From contig JANXPZ010000019.1 of the NCBI GenBank assembly GCA_025357055.1, positions 1 through 38,860 on the forward strand: a stretch of DNA of 38,860 nt, read 5' to 3'. Made by a program: the position numbers and the translations under genes. This stretch comes from Candidatus Eiseniibacteriota bacterium. Lineage in GTDB: Bacteria; Eisenbacteria; RBG-16-71-46. Below are positions 16,609 to 26,217 of the stretch, piece by piece. Numbering within the stretch: position 1 is the first letter of the stretch; each line of letters starts with the position of its first letter. A model generated the notes under the pieces. The model was not told the origin of the DNA. It saw only the letters and a program-made list of their open reading frames with translations, and made no database searches.

Positions 16609-18297
16609 CTACAGGTCCTTGTAGTCCGGGCCGTCGCCGCCCTGGGGGGGGACCCAGGTGATGATCTGGTACGGGTCGGCGATGTCGCAGGTCTTGCAGT
16701 GCACGCAGTTCGAGGCGTTGATCTGCAGCCGCAGCGCATCGGGCTTCGACTCGTCCGGCACCATCTCGTAGACACTGGCCGGGCAGAAGTGCTGGCAGGG
16801 GTTGCCGAATTCCTCGCGGCACCGGGTGGCGCAGACGCTCGTGTCGGTCACGATCAGGTGCACGGGCTGGTCCTCGTCGTGCTTCGTGCCCGAGAGGTAC
16901 ACGTCGGCCAGTTTGTCGAAGGTGAGCACGCCGTCGAACTTCTGCGGCGCGGGCTTGCCGCCCCGGTGCCGCTCGCGCAGCCGGCGCATGTGCTCGTGCC
17001 CCGGCACGCTCGGGAGCCGGTCGCCGAAGGGGTCGCGTCCGCCCAGCACCATCTGGATGCCGGCGCTCACCATGCCGGCGTAGAGCCCGCCCGCGAAGCC
17101 CTGGTGGAAGTTGCGCACGCTCCTCAGTTCGTCGGCGGCCCACGAGTGCCGGACCCGCTCCTCGTACTTCGCCAGGCGTTCCTTCGAGAAGTCCTTCGCC
17201 AGCAGGCACTCGAACAGCGTCTCGGCGGCGAGCATGCCCGACTTGATGGCGAGGTGGATGCCCTTCAGGCGCGCGCCGTTCAGGAACCCGCCCGAGTCGC
17301 CGGCGATCAGCAGCCCGTCAGCCGCGAGCTTCGGCATGGCCCACCAGCCGCCCTCGGGAATGGCCTTGGCGCCGTAGGCGACCGGCTTGCCGCCCGCGAG
17401 CAGCGGGCGCAGCAGCGGGTGCGTCTTCCAGCGCTGGAAGAGGCCGTGCGGATCGTTCACCGGGTCGGGCGCGTCGAGGCCGGTGACGAGACCGAGCGCC
17501 CAGTGCGAATCGTCCATGCCGTAGGCGAAGCCGCCGCCGAAGGTGTCGTCGGGGAGCGGCCAGCCCATGGTGTGGATCACGCGCCCCTGCTGCGCGCGGC
17601 CCGCGGGGACCTCCCAGACCTCCTTCACGCCGGTCGAGTAGACCTGGGCGTTCCTGCCGACCGTGAGACCGAGCGAGGTCTCGAGCGCCTTCGCCAGCGT
17701 GCCGCGCGGCCCCTCGCACAGCACGGTCGCCTTCGCCCTGCAGTCGGCACCGGGCTGGTGGTTGGGCTTCTGCGCGCCCGACTTGTCCACGCCCTTGTCG
17801 CCCGTGCGCACGCCCGCGAGCCGGCCGTCCTCGATCAGCGGCTGAGTGGCGGCGGTCTCGGTGACGACCAGCACGCCCTTCTCCTCGGCGATGCCGGCGA
17901 GCCACTCGACCAGGCGCCCGAGCGAGACGATGGAGTTGCCGTGGTTCTGGAGGATGGGCGGCAGGACCGGTAGGCGGAACTGGCCGGTCTCCCACAGGAA
18001 GTAGACGTCGTCCGTGATCACCTCGCACGCGACCGGGCAGCCCTTCGCGCGCCAGTCGGGGATCAGCTCGGCCAGCGCGCGCGGGTCCAGGACCGCGCCC
18101 GAAAGGCCGTGAGCGCCCACGCGCTTGCCCTTCTCGATCACGGCGATGGCGATCTCGCCCAGCGGCTCACCCGGCGTGCCCGCGGCCACGTTCGCGTCGT
18201 GGCGTGCGATCAGGTTCGCGAGGTGGATCGCACCCGCGAGCCCCGCGGGGCCCGCGCCCACGAACTGCACGTCGAACTCGAGGACTTCGCGCTCCAT
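16609..18297 (-). CDS. Electron-transfer flavoprotein:quinone oxidoreductase
   Basis: A 562-residue monotopic membrane flavoprotein that passes electrons from reduced ETF to the quinone pool. It opens with an FAD fold (VQFVGAGPAGLAGAIHLA), and carries the ETF-QO signatures VGAHGLSGAVLDPRAL, LCEGPRGTLAKAL, HTMGWPLPDDTFGGGFAY, GDSGGFLNGARLKGIHLAIKSGMLAAE. The C-terminus holds the cluster Cys set (CREEFGNPCQHFCPASVYE; NCVHCKTCDIADPYQIITWVPPQGGDGP). Length agrees with bacterial ETF-QO (about 545-560). No etfAB or acyl-CoA dehydrogenase lies in the window, so the ETF partner must be elsewhere. It is 21 bases downstream of trxB and probably cotranscribed. Confidence 0.93.
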   Translation of the reverse strand: MEREVLEFDVQFVGAGPAGLAGAIHLANLIARHDANVAAGTPGEPLGEIAIAVIEKGKRVGAHGLSGAVLDPRALAELIPDWRAKGCPVACEVITDDVYFLWETGQFRLPVLPPILQNHGNSIVSLGRLVEWLAGIAEEKGVLVVTETAATQPLIEDGRLAGVRTGDKGVDKSGAQKPNHQPGADCRAKATVLCEGPRGTLAKALETSLGLTVGRNAQVYSTGVKEVWEVPAGRAQQGRVIHTMGWPLPDDTFGGGFAYGMDDSHWALGLVTGLDAPDPVNDPHGLFQRWKTHPLLRPLLAGGKPVAYGAKAIPEGGWWAMPKLAADGLLIAGDSGGFLNGARLKGIHLAIKSGMLAAETLFECLLAKDFSKERLAKYEERVRHSWAADELRSVRNFHQGFAGGLYAGMVSAGIQMVLGGRDPFGDRLPSVPGHEHMRRLRERHRGGKPAPQKFDGVLTFDKLADVYLSGTKHDEDQPVHLIVTDTSVCATRCREEFGNPCQHFCPASVYEMVPDESKPDALRLQINASNCVHCKTCDIADPYQIITWVPPQGGDGPDYKDL

Positions 18298-18318
18298 GTC
18301 GCTCTCCCGGGAGATGCG

Positions 18319-19263
18319 CTAGCCGTGCGCCTGCGCTTCGAGCCAGCGCTCGGCGTCGATCGCCGCCTGGCAGCCGCTGCCGGCGGCCGTCACCGCCTGG
18401 CGATAGACCGAGTCGGCCACGTCGCCGGCCGCGAACACGCCGGGGATCCCCGTGCGCGTGCTGCCCGGCACGACGACCACGTACTCCTTCGCGTCGAGCG
18501 GCAGCGAGCCCTTCAGGAACGCCGTGTTGGGCTGGTGCCCGATGGCGACGAAGATGCCGTCGATCGGATGCTCGCTGAGCGCGCCCGTCTTCGTGTCGCG
18601 CAGCTTCACGGCCGTCACCACGTGCCGGGGCGCCGTCTCACCCAGCACTTCCTCCACCGTCGCGTTCAGGAGGAAGCGGATCTTCGGGTTCTGCTGCGAG
18701 CGCTCCTGCATGATCTTCGAAGCGCGCATCTGGTCACGCCGGTGCACCACCACCACCTCGGTGCAGAAGCGCGCGAGGAAGTTGGCCTCCTCGAGTGCGG
18801 TGTCGCCGCCGCCTACGACCATGACGCGCTTGCCCTTGAAGAAGAAGCCGTCGCAGGTGGCGCAGGCCGAGACGCCGAAGCCGAAGAACTCCTGCTCGCT
18901 CGGGATCCCCAGCAGGCGGGCCGAGGCGCCGGTCGAGACGATGACCGTCCTTGCCAGGAACTCGCCCGCTTCGGTGCGCATCACGAAGGGCCGCTTCGCG
19001 AAGTCCACGCTCTCGACCGTGGCCTCGACGATCTCCGTGCCGAAGCGCGCCGCCTGGTCGCGGAAGTGCTGCATCAACTCCGGCCCGTTGATGCCCTGGG
19101 GGAAGCCCGGGTAGTTCTCGACCTCGGTGGTGATCGTGAGCTGTCCGCCGGGCTGTGGCCCGACGATCATGAGCGGCTGCAGATTGGCGCGGGCGGCGTA
19201 GATGGCGGCCGTGTATCCGGCCGGGCCCGAGCCGATGATGACGACGTCGTGGATCGAAGGCAC
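18319..19263 (-). CDS. trxB: Thioredoxin reductase
   Basis: A 314-residue NADPH-dependent flavoenzyme that keeps thioredoxin reduced. It has the FAD motif IGSGPAGYTAAIYAARA, the redox-active CATCDG in SACATCDGFFF, the NADPH-binding VVGGGDTALEEANFLA, and the C-terminal FAD block GIPGVFAAGDVADSVYRQAVTAAGSGCQAAIDAE. The GTG at 19263 was selected: it follows a GGAG site at the right spacing and gives the usual N-terminus, whereas the in-frame ATG at 19380 lies upstream of the promoter. Confidence 0.93.
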   Translation of the reverse strand: MPSIHDVVIIGSGPAGYTAAIYAARANLQPLMIVGPQPGGQLTITTEVENYPGFPQGINGPELMQHFRDQAARFGTEIVEATVESVDFAKRPFVMRTEAGEFLARTVIVSTGASARLLGIPSEQEFFGFGVSACATCDGFFFKGKRVMVVGGGDTALEEANFLARFCTEVVVVHRRDQMRASKIMQERSQQNPKIRFLLNATVEEVLGETAPRHVVTAVKLRDTKTGALSEHPIDGIFVAIGHQPNTAFLKGSLPLDAKEYVVVVPGSTRTGIPGVFAAGDVADSVYRQAVTAAGSGCQAAIDAERWLEAQAHG

Positions 19264-19298
19264 GTTGGACTCCGGGTTGAAGGTGACTGAGTCGCTGG

Positions 19299-19326
19299 AT
19301 TCTAGCAGCCTGTGGAGAAAGGTCCA
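19299..19326 (-). promoter_or_regulatory. Promoter of trxB
   Basis: Leftward TGGACC (19326-19321), 16-base spacer, TAGAAT (19304-19299). The leader would be about 30 bases and includes the GGAG ribosome site before the GTG start. Confidence 0.45.
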
Positions 19327-19390
19327 CCGGGTGGGAGGTGCGCGGGCCGGTGTCCGAAGAGGTGCCCCGGTCTGGGCCACCGCTCCGGTA

Positions 19391-20011
19391 TCAGCGGGCC
19401 GGAATCCCCGCCGCCCATGCCCACAACTGCCACACCCCCAGTCCGGCGAGCGCCAGGGCTGAGCATCCGATCAGCGCGCGGTTCGCGCGCGGGCCCAGGC
19501 CTCGCGCGGTTCCCGCGAGCATGATGATGACGGCCATGCTCGAAACCATCACTCCGTAGAAACCGGCGAGCAGCGCGATGCCGTTCGCGGGGGCCTCGCT
19601 CCAGCCCTTCAGCAGCAGTGGGCCCATCACCAGGCTCCAGCCCAGGTACGGCCCCGGGCTCATCAGATTGACCGCGGTCGCCCCCAGCAGGCTCCGCGGC
19701 CGGGCAGTCGATGGTGCGGGCCCGCCGGCGTCGTGGCGCCACCACGTCCGCGCCGCGAGGAAGGCGAACAGGAGCAGGAGCAGACCGCCGGCGAGGCGCA
19801 CCGCCGGGATCAGCCACGCGGGCAGGTGGGTCAGGACGACGAGCATCAGGACGATGATGGGCCCGTCGCTCAGCAGCGGCGAGCAGGCCGCGGGCAGCGT
19901 GCGGCGCCAGCCATGGCGGATGGTCTGGGAGATGATGTAGGCCTGCAGCGGTCCGGGTTGCACGGCTGACGCGAAGGCGTAGGTCATCCCGATGACGAGG
20001 TAGGTGAGCAT
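19391..20011 (-). CDS. LysE/RhtB family exporter
   Basis: A 206-residue protein with five to six hydrophobic helices. The LysE signature is visible near the start (YAFASAVQPGPLQAYIISQTI, with the conserved PGP) and again after a cytoplasmic loop (GATAVNLMSPGPYLGWSLVMGPLL). LysE-family members export amino acids or related metabolites through the inner membrane. Substrate unknown. The gene starts 22 bases after the end of the peptidase gene on the same strand. Confidence 0.75.
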   Translation of the reverse strand: MLTYLVIGMTYAFASAVQPGPLQAYIISQTIRHGWRRTLPAACSPLLSDGPIIVLMLVVLTHLPAWLIPAVRLAGGLLLLLFAFLAARTWWRHDAGGPAPSTARPRSLLGATAVNLMSPGPYLGWSLVMGPLLLKGWSEAPANGIALLAGFYGVMVSSMAVIIMLAGTARGLGPRANRALIGCSALALAGLGVWQLWAWAAGIPAR

Positions 20012-20033
20012 GCGATGGTCGGGTCTCCGCGCG

Positions 20034-22163
20034 CTACTTGCCGACCTTCTTCAATGCCTCAGCGGTGGCGTCCAGCAGGGCCTCGGGGCCCACGGGGCTG
20101 CCGGTGGCCTGCGTCATCCAGAGGTCGGGGGCGACGTTGCCGATGCGGCACATGCGCTCGACCTCGCCGGCCACATCACCGCTCTTCGCGATCTGCGTCT
20201 CCACCTGCACGCCGATCAGGTGCCCGACGGCGTAGTCCGGAATGTACAGGAACGAGTGGACGATGTGGCTGTAGATGGCCAGCAGCGTGCAGTCCTTCTG
20301 GCCGAAGACGGGGGCGAACCAGGCGTTCCACACGTCCTTCGAGATCTGCAGCACGGCCACTTTCAACTCGGCCGGCGTGGCGTCGGGGTGATCGTACATC
20401 CAGTGCCAGATGGCCATGTCCACCAGGGACACGCCGGAGATCTCGTAGGTCTGCCAGAACTCGCCCAGCGTCTTCAGCGCCTGGGTCTGCGCGTCCGCGG
20501 ACCTGCGCGGCACGCCGAGGATCTCGAGGTCGCGGTTCTGGAAGGTGTAGGCCACGGCCTCGGTGAACGCGGTGTTGGGCACGCCCTGCAGCAGGGTGTG
20601 GTCCACCAGATTGAGGCCGAAGACCTGCTCGACGTTGTGGCCCAGTTCGTGGACGGCGATGTTGAAGCCCTTGTAGTCCATGCCGCTCTTGCCCACGCGG
20701 GTGCGCAACCGGGCGTTGTCGTCGCGGCGTGACGCGCCGGCCGCGTGACCGGAGCCACGCGCCGGGTCCACGTCGATCTTGGAGGCGAGGAACGTGGCGC
20801 GCTCCTCGCTGAAGCCGACGGACTTCAGGATGTTGGGCAGGTCCTGGTCGAAGGCCGCGGGGGTCGGATAGCGCTTCTGCGTGATCGCGTCCAGCTCCGC
20901 CTCGCTCACGCTGCTGGCGGGGCGCAGGCCGTTGTACCAGATGTCGAAGGGCTCGAGCTTGCGGCCGAGGCGGTTCTCGATCACACGCGCCACGTCCTTC
21001 ACCCGCGGGCTGCCGCAGATGTCCTCGAGCATCTTCTTCACGCGGGCCTCGGGGAGCTGGCGGCCCTCCTCGAAGCTGCGGGCGATGTGGGTGGGCGTGC
21101 GTGGGCTGTAGGGATCCTGGAGCTTCACGGCCTGGAAGCACTTCAGGAGCACTTCGTAACGGCGGTCGGGCTCGGGCGCGCTCGAGACCTGCAGGTCGGC
21201 CGGCACGGGCCGGTCGCTGTCCTTCACGGTGGACGCCTTCACCTCGTTGGCGAAGGGGTTCCAGTCCACGAACGGGTCGTCGATGACGCAGGCGGGGATG
21301 GTCTGATCCACGATGCGCTCCATGGCCCGGGCCATGGTCCGTTGCGCATCGAGGCCCGCCGCGCCCCGGGCGTAGTGGGCCTTCAGTTCGTCCCGCAGGT
21401 TCCAGTGGCTGAGCAGCCGCTTGCCGGCCGCGAAGGGACGCTGGTCCCTGGCGTCGAGCAGGTGATGCACCCACAGGTTGTAGCCCGCGATGTAGGTCTC
21501 GGCTTCGGCGCTGGCCTCGGCGTAGGCCTGGTTCACGTCGGCGGGGATGCGCCTGGCGAAGCGGTCCACGAGTCTCGCCTCGGCCCACTGCCGGCGCGTC
21601 CAGGTCGCGCCCGCGCTCTGGCGCTGCTCGAGCGTGCTCAGGGGGAAGTTCAGGAGCACGACGAAGGCCAGCTTGTTCCGGTAGCTGTCATCCAGGAAGT
21701 GCGCTCCGGGCGCATAGCCGGCCATCAGCTCGTCGAAGGCGTAGGCCGGCCCCAGCTCCAGCTCGGACTGGCTCCGCCAGTCGCGCGAGATCTCGAGCAG
21801 GTGCCCGTCCAGGCTCTCGAGATTGGCCTCCATGCGTGCGAAGAGCGCATCCAGCTGGGGGTCTGCGGGCGCGAAGTAGGTCTCCGTGAACGCGGCGAAG
21901 TCCGCGGCGCTGCCGTCCCCGACGCGCCAGGTGTCGGCCACCTGCGCCAGACCGGTGGCGATGCGGCCGCGCTCGGCCCCGCCATGCCTGGCCACCAGGG
22001 CCTGCTCCTGGGTCTGCACGGATGCGGCCATCCAGGCTGGACGGTCGGCTCCGGGCGCGGCACTGGATGCTCCGGCGGCGGACTGCGCGATGAACCCGGT
22101 GCCGAGGGAGAGGAAGGCCGCCAGGGTGGCGGCAAGGAGGGCGCGGCGGTCTGGAGCGGACAT
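20034..22163 (-). CDS. Exported M3-like zinc metallopeptidase (gluzincin)
   Basis: A 709-residue protein with a signal peptide (LLAATLAAFLSLGTGFIAQSAAGA). It carries the zinc motif HELGH (His505, Glu506, His509), and Glu535 in AFTEAVAYTFQ, 26 residues on, is the likely third ligand, the spacing seen in M3-like gluzincins. The protein is mostly helical, as M2 and M3 peptidases are, with VWNAWFAPVFGQ and a C-terminal helical tail. The region immediately before the motif (KSGMDYKGFNIAV) fits the M3 pattern. It lacks a clear hit to a named subfamily in my reading, so substrate and exact family are uncertain. It probably works in the periplasm or envelope. Confidence 0.6.
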   Translation of the reverse strand: MSAPDRRALLAATLAAFLSLGTGFIAQSAAGASSAAPGADRPAWMAASVQTQEQALVARHGGAERGRIATGLAQVADTWRVGDGSAADFAAFTETYFAPADPQLDALFARMEANLESLDGHLLEISRDWRSQSELELGPAYAFDELMAGYAPGAHFLDDSYRNKLAFVVLLNFPLSTLEQRQSAGATWTRRQWAEARLVDRFARRIPADVNQAYAEASAEAETYIAGYNLWVHHLLDARDQRPFAAGKRLLSHWNLRDELKAHYARGAAGLDAQRTMARAMERIVDQTIPACVIDDPFVDWNPFANEVKASTVKDSDRPVPADLQVSSAPEPDRRYEVLLKCFQAVKLQDPYSPRTPTHIARSFEEGRQLPEARVKKMLEDICGSPRVKDVARVIENRLGRKLEPFDIWYNGLRPASSVSEAELDAITQKRYPTPAAFDQDLPNILKSVGFSEERATFLASKIDVDPARGSGHAAGASRRDDNARLRTRVGKSGMDYKGFNIAVHELGHNVEQVFGLNLVDHTLLQGVPNTAFTEAVAYTFQNRDLEILGVPRRSADAQTQALKTLGEFWQTYEISGVSLVDMAIWHWMYDHPDATPAELKVAVLQISKDVWNAWFAPVFGQKDCTLLAIYSHIVHSFLYIPDYAVGHLIGVQVETQIAKSGDVAGEVERMCRIGNVAPDLWMTQATGSPVGPEALLDATAEALKKVGK

Positions 22164-22198
22164 GGGGCACCTCGGGGTTGGGATCGCGACGGACTTCG

Positions 22199-22228
22199 AA
22201 CCTAGCCCGGAGCGCTCACGAACCGCAA
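22199..22228 (-). promoter_or_regulatory. Promoter of exported metallopeptidase
   Basis: Leftward TTGCGG (22228-22223), 18-base spacer, TAGGTT (22204-22199), with a GAGG ribosome site before the ATG at 22163. Confidence 0.5.
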
Positions 22229-22284
22229 GCCGGAGACACCGCGTGCTCCGGCTGCGGTTCCCGGGGCCGGCGTCCGGGCGCAGG

Positions 22285-22887
22285 TCAGCGGGACAGCCGT
22301 ACCACGCGATACGGCATGTCGATCGAGAAGTCGGTGCGGTCGCGGAACTCCTGGGCGCGCCGGATCACGCACTCGCCCAGCGTCTCGATCCTGGCGAGCA
22401 ACTCCGCGTAGTCGCGGAAGCGCTGCACGCCCTGGAAGATCCGGTCGAGCGCGAGCGGGTGTCGCTCGACGGCTGCCCAGCCCCGCTGGGTCTTCTCCGT
22501 CTCGCACAGATGCCAGGCCCAGCGGGAATCCACCGCCGGGTCCACGACGAGCACCTCGGGCGCGAGGGTCTGCGCGTGGCGGAGAGCGGTGAGTGGGTCC
22601 ACGATCTCGTGGAGGCAGAACTCGAAGAAGACCACGTCTGCGCGCTCCCCGACATTGAGGATGTCGCCCCGCAGAACGTTGAAGCGGCCCTCCAGGCCCT
22701 GCTCGCGGATGGCCTGCTTCAGCCGCTCCACCGCGGCGGCGTCGGGATCCACGCCGAGCACCCTGCGTGCCCTGGCGGCGTAGCGGATGAATTGCCCGCC
22801 GCCGGCGCCCACGTGGATCACCGACTTGCCGGTGAAGTCGTGGCACGACTCGATGTTCCGGAGGACTGCCTCGATGTCCGTCGCCAT
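22285..22887 (-). CDS. Class I SAM-dependent methyltransferase
   Basis: A 200-residue cytosolic protein with a Rossmann methyltransferase core: KSVIHVGAGGGQFIRYAA (motif I, SAM loop), RRVLGVDPDAAAVERL (motif II with acidic residue), NVLRGDILNVGERADVVFFEFCLHEIVDP (motifs III-IV). The C-terminal part (AVERHPLALDRIFQGVQRFRDYAEL) is not of a type I can link to a substrate. Small-molecule methylation is likeliest. The ATG at 22887 was preferred to 22977, which adds a polar tail with no homology. It stands alone on the minus strand between the peptidase and the ABC module. Confidence 0.75.
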   Translation of the reverse strand: MATDIEAVLRNIESCHDFTGKSVIHVGAGGGQFIRYAARARRVLGVDPDAAAVERLKQAIREQGLEGRFNVLRGDILNVGERADVVFFEFCLHEIVDPLTALRHAQTLAPEVLVVDPAVDSRWAWHLCETEKTQRGWAAVERHPLALDRIFQGVQRFRDYAELLARIETLGECVIRRAQEFRDRTDFSIDMPYRVVRLSR

Positions 22888-23080
22888 GCTCGCGATTCCC
22901 GGTGCCTTCCTCGGTGCTTCGCCGGGACGGGGATCAGCGTCGCATGTGCTGAGACCGTGGGTTCCCCGCCGGCGCACGGACGCCAGCCTATCGCAGGAGA
23001 AGGTGCGTGAGACGCCGTCGATCCCGCGCGCGGCGGGTGGCTGCCGGGCGCGGTGGAAGCGGCGACGGAAGCGGGGCGGC

Positions 23081-24247
23081 TCAGGCGCCGCGCAGCGCGG
23101 CGGCGAGCGGCTGCCGCGAGGCCTTGAGCGCGGGCAGGAAGCCGCCCACCAGGCCCATCACCGCGGCCACGGCGAGCCCGGTGAGCAGGATGCCGGGGGT
23201 CACCCGGAAACCGAACGCCAGCTCACTGAACGAGGAGAAGTTCGTGGTGCTGGTCACGATCCGGTTCAGGGGCAGCGCCATGAGGCAGCCGACCAGGCCG
23301 CCGAAGAGCGAGAGGATCACCGACTCGAACACGAACGAGACCATGATCGACAGCGGGCTGAAGCCCAGCACGAGCAGCATGGCGATCTCGCGCGTGCGCG
23401 CGCCGACCGCGGCGAACATGGTGTTCATGGCGCCGAAGATCGCGCCCACCGCCATGATGATCGTGATGAACCCGCCCAGGACGCGGATCAGGTTCGCCAG
23501 CATCTCGGACTGTTTCGCGTAGAACTCGCTCTCGCGCTGCACGTCCACGCCGAGGCGCGGGTCGCTCTCCAGCTCGCGCCGGATGGCGTCGAAGCGCGCC
23601 GGGTCCCGCATGCGGAAGGTCACACTCTGGAAGACCTCGCCGCGGAAGACGGGCATCAGCACCTCGTTGTCGCCCCAGATCTCGGACTCGAACGTGGCGC
23701 CGTTCGCGCTGAACAGGCCGACCACGGTGAAGTCGCGCTGGCCGAAGCGGACGCGGTCGCCCAACCTGCAACCCTCGAAGCGGGTCGAGATGCGCCGGCC
23801 CACGACGACCTCGGCCGCGCCGGGCTCGAACCAGCGGCCCGCGACGACCTGGACGCCGCGGCGCAGGACGAGGGCCTCGTGGTCGATGCCGCGCACGGTG
23901 ACGTTCGAGTTGCCGGGCTGGCCGACGCGGCGGCGGTTGTTGACCACCACGACCTCGGGGCTCAGCAGCGGCCGTGACCGGGCGTCGGTCGCGACCTCGC
24001 CGTAGGCGCGCAGGATGGCGGCCGTCTGGCGCGAGATGCCGCTGGAGATCTCGCTGTTGGCGCCCTTGCGCAGCACGATGAGGTTGTCGGCGGAGCCGGT
24101 CTGCACGAGCGCCGCGCGGAAGCCGGCGGCGAGCGACAGGGCGCCGATGAGGATGGCGATCGTGAGGCCCACCCCGACCGCGGTGGTGAGGGTGGAGACC
24201 GGCCGCTGCATGACGTTGCGGACGTTGTAGGAGAGCGGCAGCGCCAT
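23081..24247 (-). CDS. FtsX/MacB-type ABC transporter permease 2
   Basis: A 388-residue permease with one helix near the N-terminus (TAVGVGLTIAILIGALSLAAGF), a periplasmic domain of about 220 residues, and three helices at the C-terminus (VLGGFITIIMAVGAIFGAMNTMFAAVGARTRE..., FVFESVILSLFGGLVG, LLTGLAVAAVMGLVGGFLPALKA), the MacB/LolCE topology. The GARTREIAMLLVLGFS stretch is the coupling segment that contacts the ATPase. Two bases separate it from the first permease gene, and it is last of four genes of an export module. Confidence 0.88.
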   Translation of the reverse strand: MALPLSYNVRNVMQRPVSTLTTAVGVGLTIAILIGALSLAAGFRAALVQTGSADNLIVLRKGANSEISSGISRQTAAILRAYGEVATDARSRPLLSPEVVVVNNRRRVGQPGNSNVTVRGIDHEALVLRRGVQVVAGRWFEPGAAEVVVGRRISTRFEGCRLGDRVRFGQRDFTVVGLFSANGATFESEIWGDNEVLMPVFRGEVFQSVTFRMRDPARFDAIRRELESDPRLGVDVQRESEFYAKQSEMLANLIRVLGGFITIIMAVGAIFGAMNTMFAAVGARTREIAMLLVLGFSPLSIMVSFVFESVILSLFGGLVGCLMALPLNRIVTSTTNFSSFSELAFGFRVTPGILLTGLAVAAVMGLVGGFLPALKASRQPLAAALRGA

Positions 24248-24249
24248 GG

Positions 24250-25536
24250 CTACTCCACCCGCCGCAAGGCGTCGACGATGCGCATGCGCGAGGCCTGCCA
24301 GGCGGGGAGGAGGCCGCTCGCGGCGCCCACCACCCCGGCGGCGGCCACCGCGGTCATCACCGTGGACCAGTGCACGCGCATGGGCGGCAGCAGCCCGCCC
24401 GCGTTGAAGCCCGAGGTGTCGATGAGCAGCTTCGCGAGCAGCGCCCCCAGCAGGCCGCCGCCCAGCGTGATGAGCGCGCCCTCGGCCAGCACGATGCGGA
24501 AGACCGTGCCGTCGCTGAAGCCCAGGGTCTTGAGCACCGCCACCTCGGCGGTGCGTTCGCGGACCGCCATGGCCATGGTGTTCGCCGCCACCAGCAGGAT
24601 GGCGAAGACCACCGCGAGCCCGATGATGCGGATCACGAACGGCAGGTTGCCGTAATAGGAGATGAAGCCGGCCTGGAACGCCTGCTCGCTCTCGGTGTGG
24701 GTGGCGGCCGAGGAGTTCTCGAACAGCACGTCCACCTGCCTGGCGATGTCCGCCGCGCGCCCGGGGTCGTCGAGGCTCAGGTAGTAGACGCCGACGCCCG
24801 CGCGCCGCTGGCTGTTCTCGTAGAGGTACTTCCAGTCGAAATACATGGATTCGCCGTAGAAGGACTTGGACTTCGGCCGGTAGACCGCGCGGATGGTAAA
24901 CGCCCACGAGCCCGGGTAGATCGTGCCGTTGAGCCGGATGGTCTGGCCCAGCTTCCAGCCCTGCTTCCTGAGCAGGTCCTCGCCCACCACGCAGGCCGTG
25001 CGGTCCTCGAGGAACGCGGTGAGCTTCGGGTCCACGCCGGGCGGCGCGGTGCCGGCCGCGGGGGTGGCCTGCACGATGTCGAGGTCGTTCGCGTACATGG
25101 GGAAGAACGTCCCGGCGTCCACGGCGAACTGCGGGAAGAAGTTCCGCGGGTTCACCGGGTCGCGTCCGCCGAACCAGTTGGACCAGCTCACCGCCCGCAC
25201 GCCGGGCACCGTGCGGAGCCGCTCGAGGTAGGAGAGCGGCAGCGGGAAGACCAGCGCGATGGCGTTGCGCGTGATGATGCGGGTCTCGCTGCCGATCCGG
25301 ATCGAGTCGGAGATCGTGTCGAGGACGCCGCCCAGGGCGCTGAACAGGAACAGCGCCACCGCCACGCTCAGCGTGGTGAGCAGCGTGCGCAGCTTGTTGC
25401 GGCTCAGGTTGACGAAGACCAGCATGACGGGCGAGAGCGTCAGGCGCTGCTGGAGGCGGTCGGAGAGCTTCGCCAGACCCCACAACAGGAGCGGCACGAG
25501 GACGATGACGGCGAGCGGGAGCAGGGCGGTGAGCAT
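24250..25536 (-). CDS. FtsX/MacB-type ABC transporter permease 1
   Basis: A 428-residue permease with an extra helix at the very start ([20 protein letters not shown]), then the FtsX layout: helix, large periplasmic domain, three C-terminal helices. [21 protein letters not shown] is the coupling segment, and [20 protein letters not shown] the typical end. With the second permease it forms a heterodimer served by the ATPase upstream. Such systems extrude lipoproteins, lipids, peptides or drugs into or across the periplasm using a membrane-fusion protein, but no outer-membrane TolC partner is encoded here. Confidence 0.88.
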   Translation of the reverse strand: MLTALLPLAVIVLVPLLLWGLAKLSDRLQQRLTLSPVMLVFVNLSRNKLRTLLTTLSVAVALFLFSALGGVLDTISDSIRIGSETRIITRNAIALVFPLPLSYLERLRTVPGVRAVSWSNWFGGRDPVNPRNFFPQFAVDAGTFFPMYANDLDIVQATPAAGTAPPGVDPKLTAFLEDRTACVVGEDLLRKQGWKLGQTIRLNGTIYPGSWAFTIRAVYRPKSKSFYGESMYFDWKYLYENSQRRAGVGVYYLSLDDPGRAADIARQVDVLFENSSAATHTESEQAFQAGFISYYGNLPFVIRIIGLAVVFAILLVAANTMAMAVRERTAEVAVLKTLGFSDGTVFRIVLAEGALITLGGGLLGALLAKLLIDTSGFNAGGLLPPMRVHWSTVMTAVAAAGVVGAASGLLPAWQASRMRIVDALRRVE

Positions 25537-25545
25537 GGGTGGGGA

Positions 25546-26217
25546 CTACTGCGACAGCACGCCCTTGTCGAGCTGGAACACCCGGTGCGCGCGCTCCGCC
25601 GCGTGCGGGTCGTGGGTGACCATGACGACGGTCTTGTGGAACTCGCGGTTGAGCCGCTCGAGCAGGTCGAGGATCTCGCCCCCCGACGCGCGGTCGAGAT
25701 CGCCGGTGGGCTCGTCGGCCAGCAGCAGCTCCGGGTCGCTCACGACCGCGCGCGCGATGGCCACGCGCTGTTCCTGCCCGCCCGAGAGCTGGCGCGGGAA
25801 GTGGTCGAGGCGGTCGCCGAGGCCCACGATCTCGAGCGCGGTCCGGGCGCGCTGCCGGCGCTCCCTGCCGCTCATCTTCACCAGCAGCAGGGGCAGCTCC
25901 ACGTTCTGGTGCGCGGTGAGCACGGGCACCAGGTTGTAGAGCTGGAAGATGTAGCCGATGTTGCGCGAGCGCCACTTCGCCAGAGCCGGGCCGCTCAGCC
26001 GCGCGATGTCCGTGCCGCCCACGAGCAGCTGTCCGGAGGTCGGCGTGTCGATGCCGCCGATGAGGTTCAGCAGCGTGGTCTTGCCGCTGCCCGAGGGGCC
26101 CATGAGCGCGACGAAGTCGCCGTCCGGGATGTCGAGTGTCAGGCCATCGAGGACGGGGATCCTCTGCGAGTCGCGCTGGTAGACCTTGCTGAGGTCGCGC
26201 ACCTGGATGGAGGCCAT
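25546..26217 (-). CDS. ABC transporter ATP-binding protein (MacB/LolD type)
   Basis: A 223-residue ATPase with Walker [13 protein letters not shown]-loop region [18 protein letters not shown], signature LSGGQEQR, Walker [15 protein letters not shown] and H-loop [13 protein letters not shown]. The [16 protein letters not shown] string is typical of the LolD/MacB branch. Its ATG shares one base with the stop of the membrane-fusion gene (TGATG). The next permease starts nine bases on. Confidence 0.93.
   Translation of the reverse strand: MASIQVRDLSKVYQRDSQRIPVLDGLTLDIPDGDFVALMGPSGSGKTTLLNLIGGIDTPTSGQLLVGGTDIARLSGPALAKWRSRNIGYIFQLYNLVPVLTAHQNVELPLLLVKMSGRERRQRARTALEIVGLGDRLDHFPRQLSGGQEQRVAIARAVVSDPELLLADEPTGDLDRASGGEILDLLERLNREFHKTVVMVTHDPHAAERAHRVFQLDKGVLSQ

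Noticed and set aside
23081-25975. One 964-residue reading frame over both permeases
   Set aside because: Only the last 388 residues (from 24247) look like protein. The upstream part is out of frame with the first permease and the ATPase, which are clear in their own frames.
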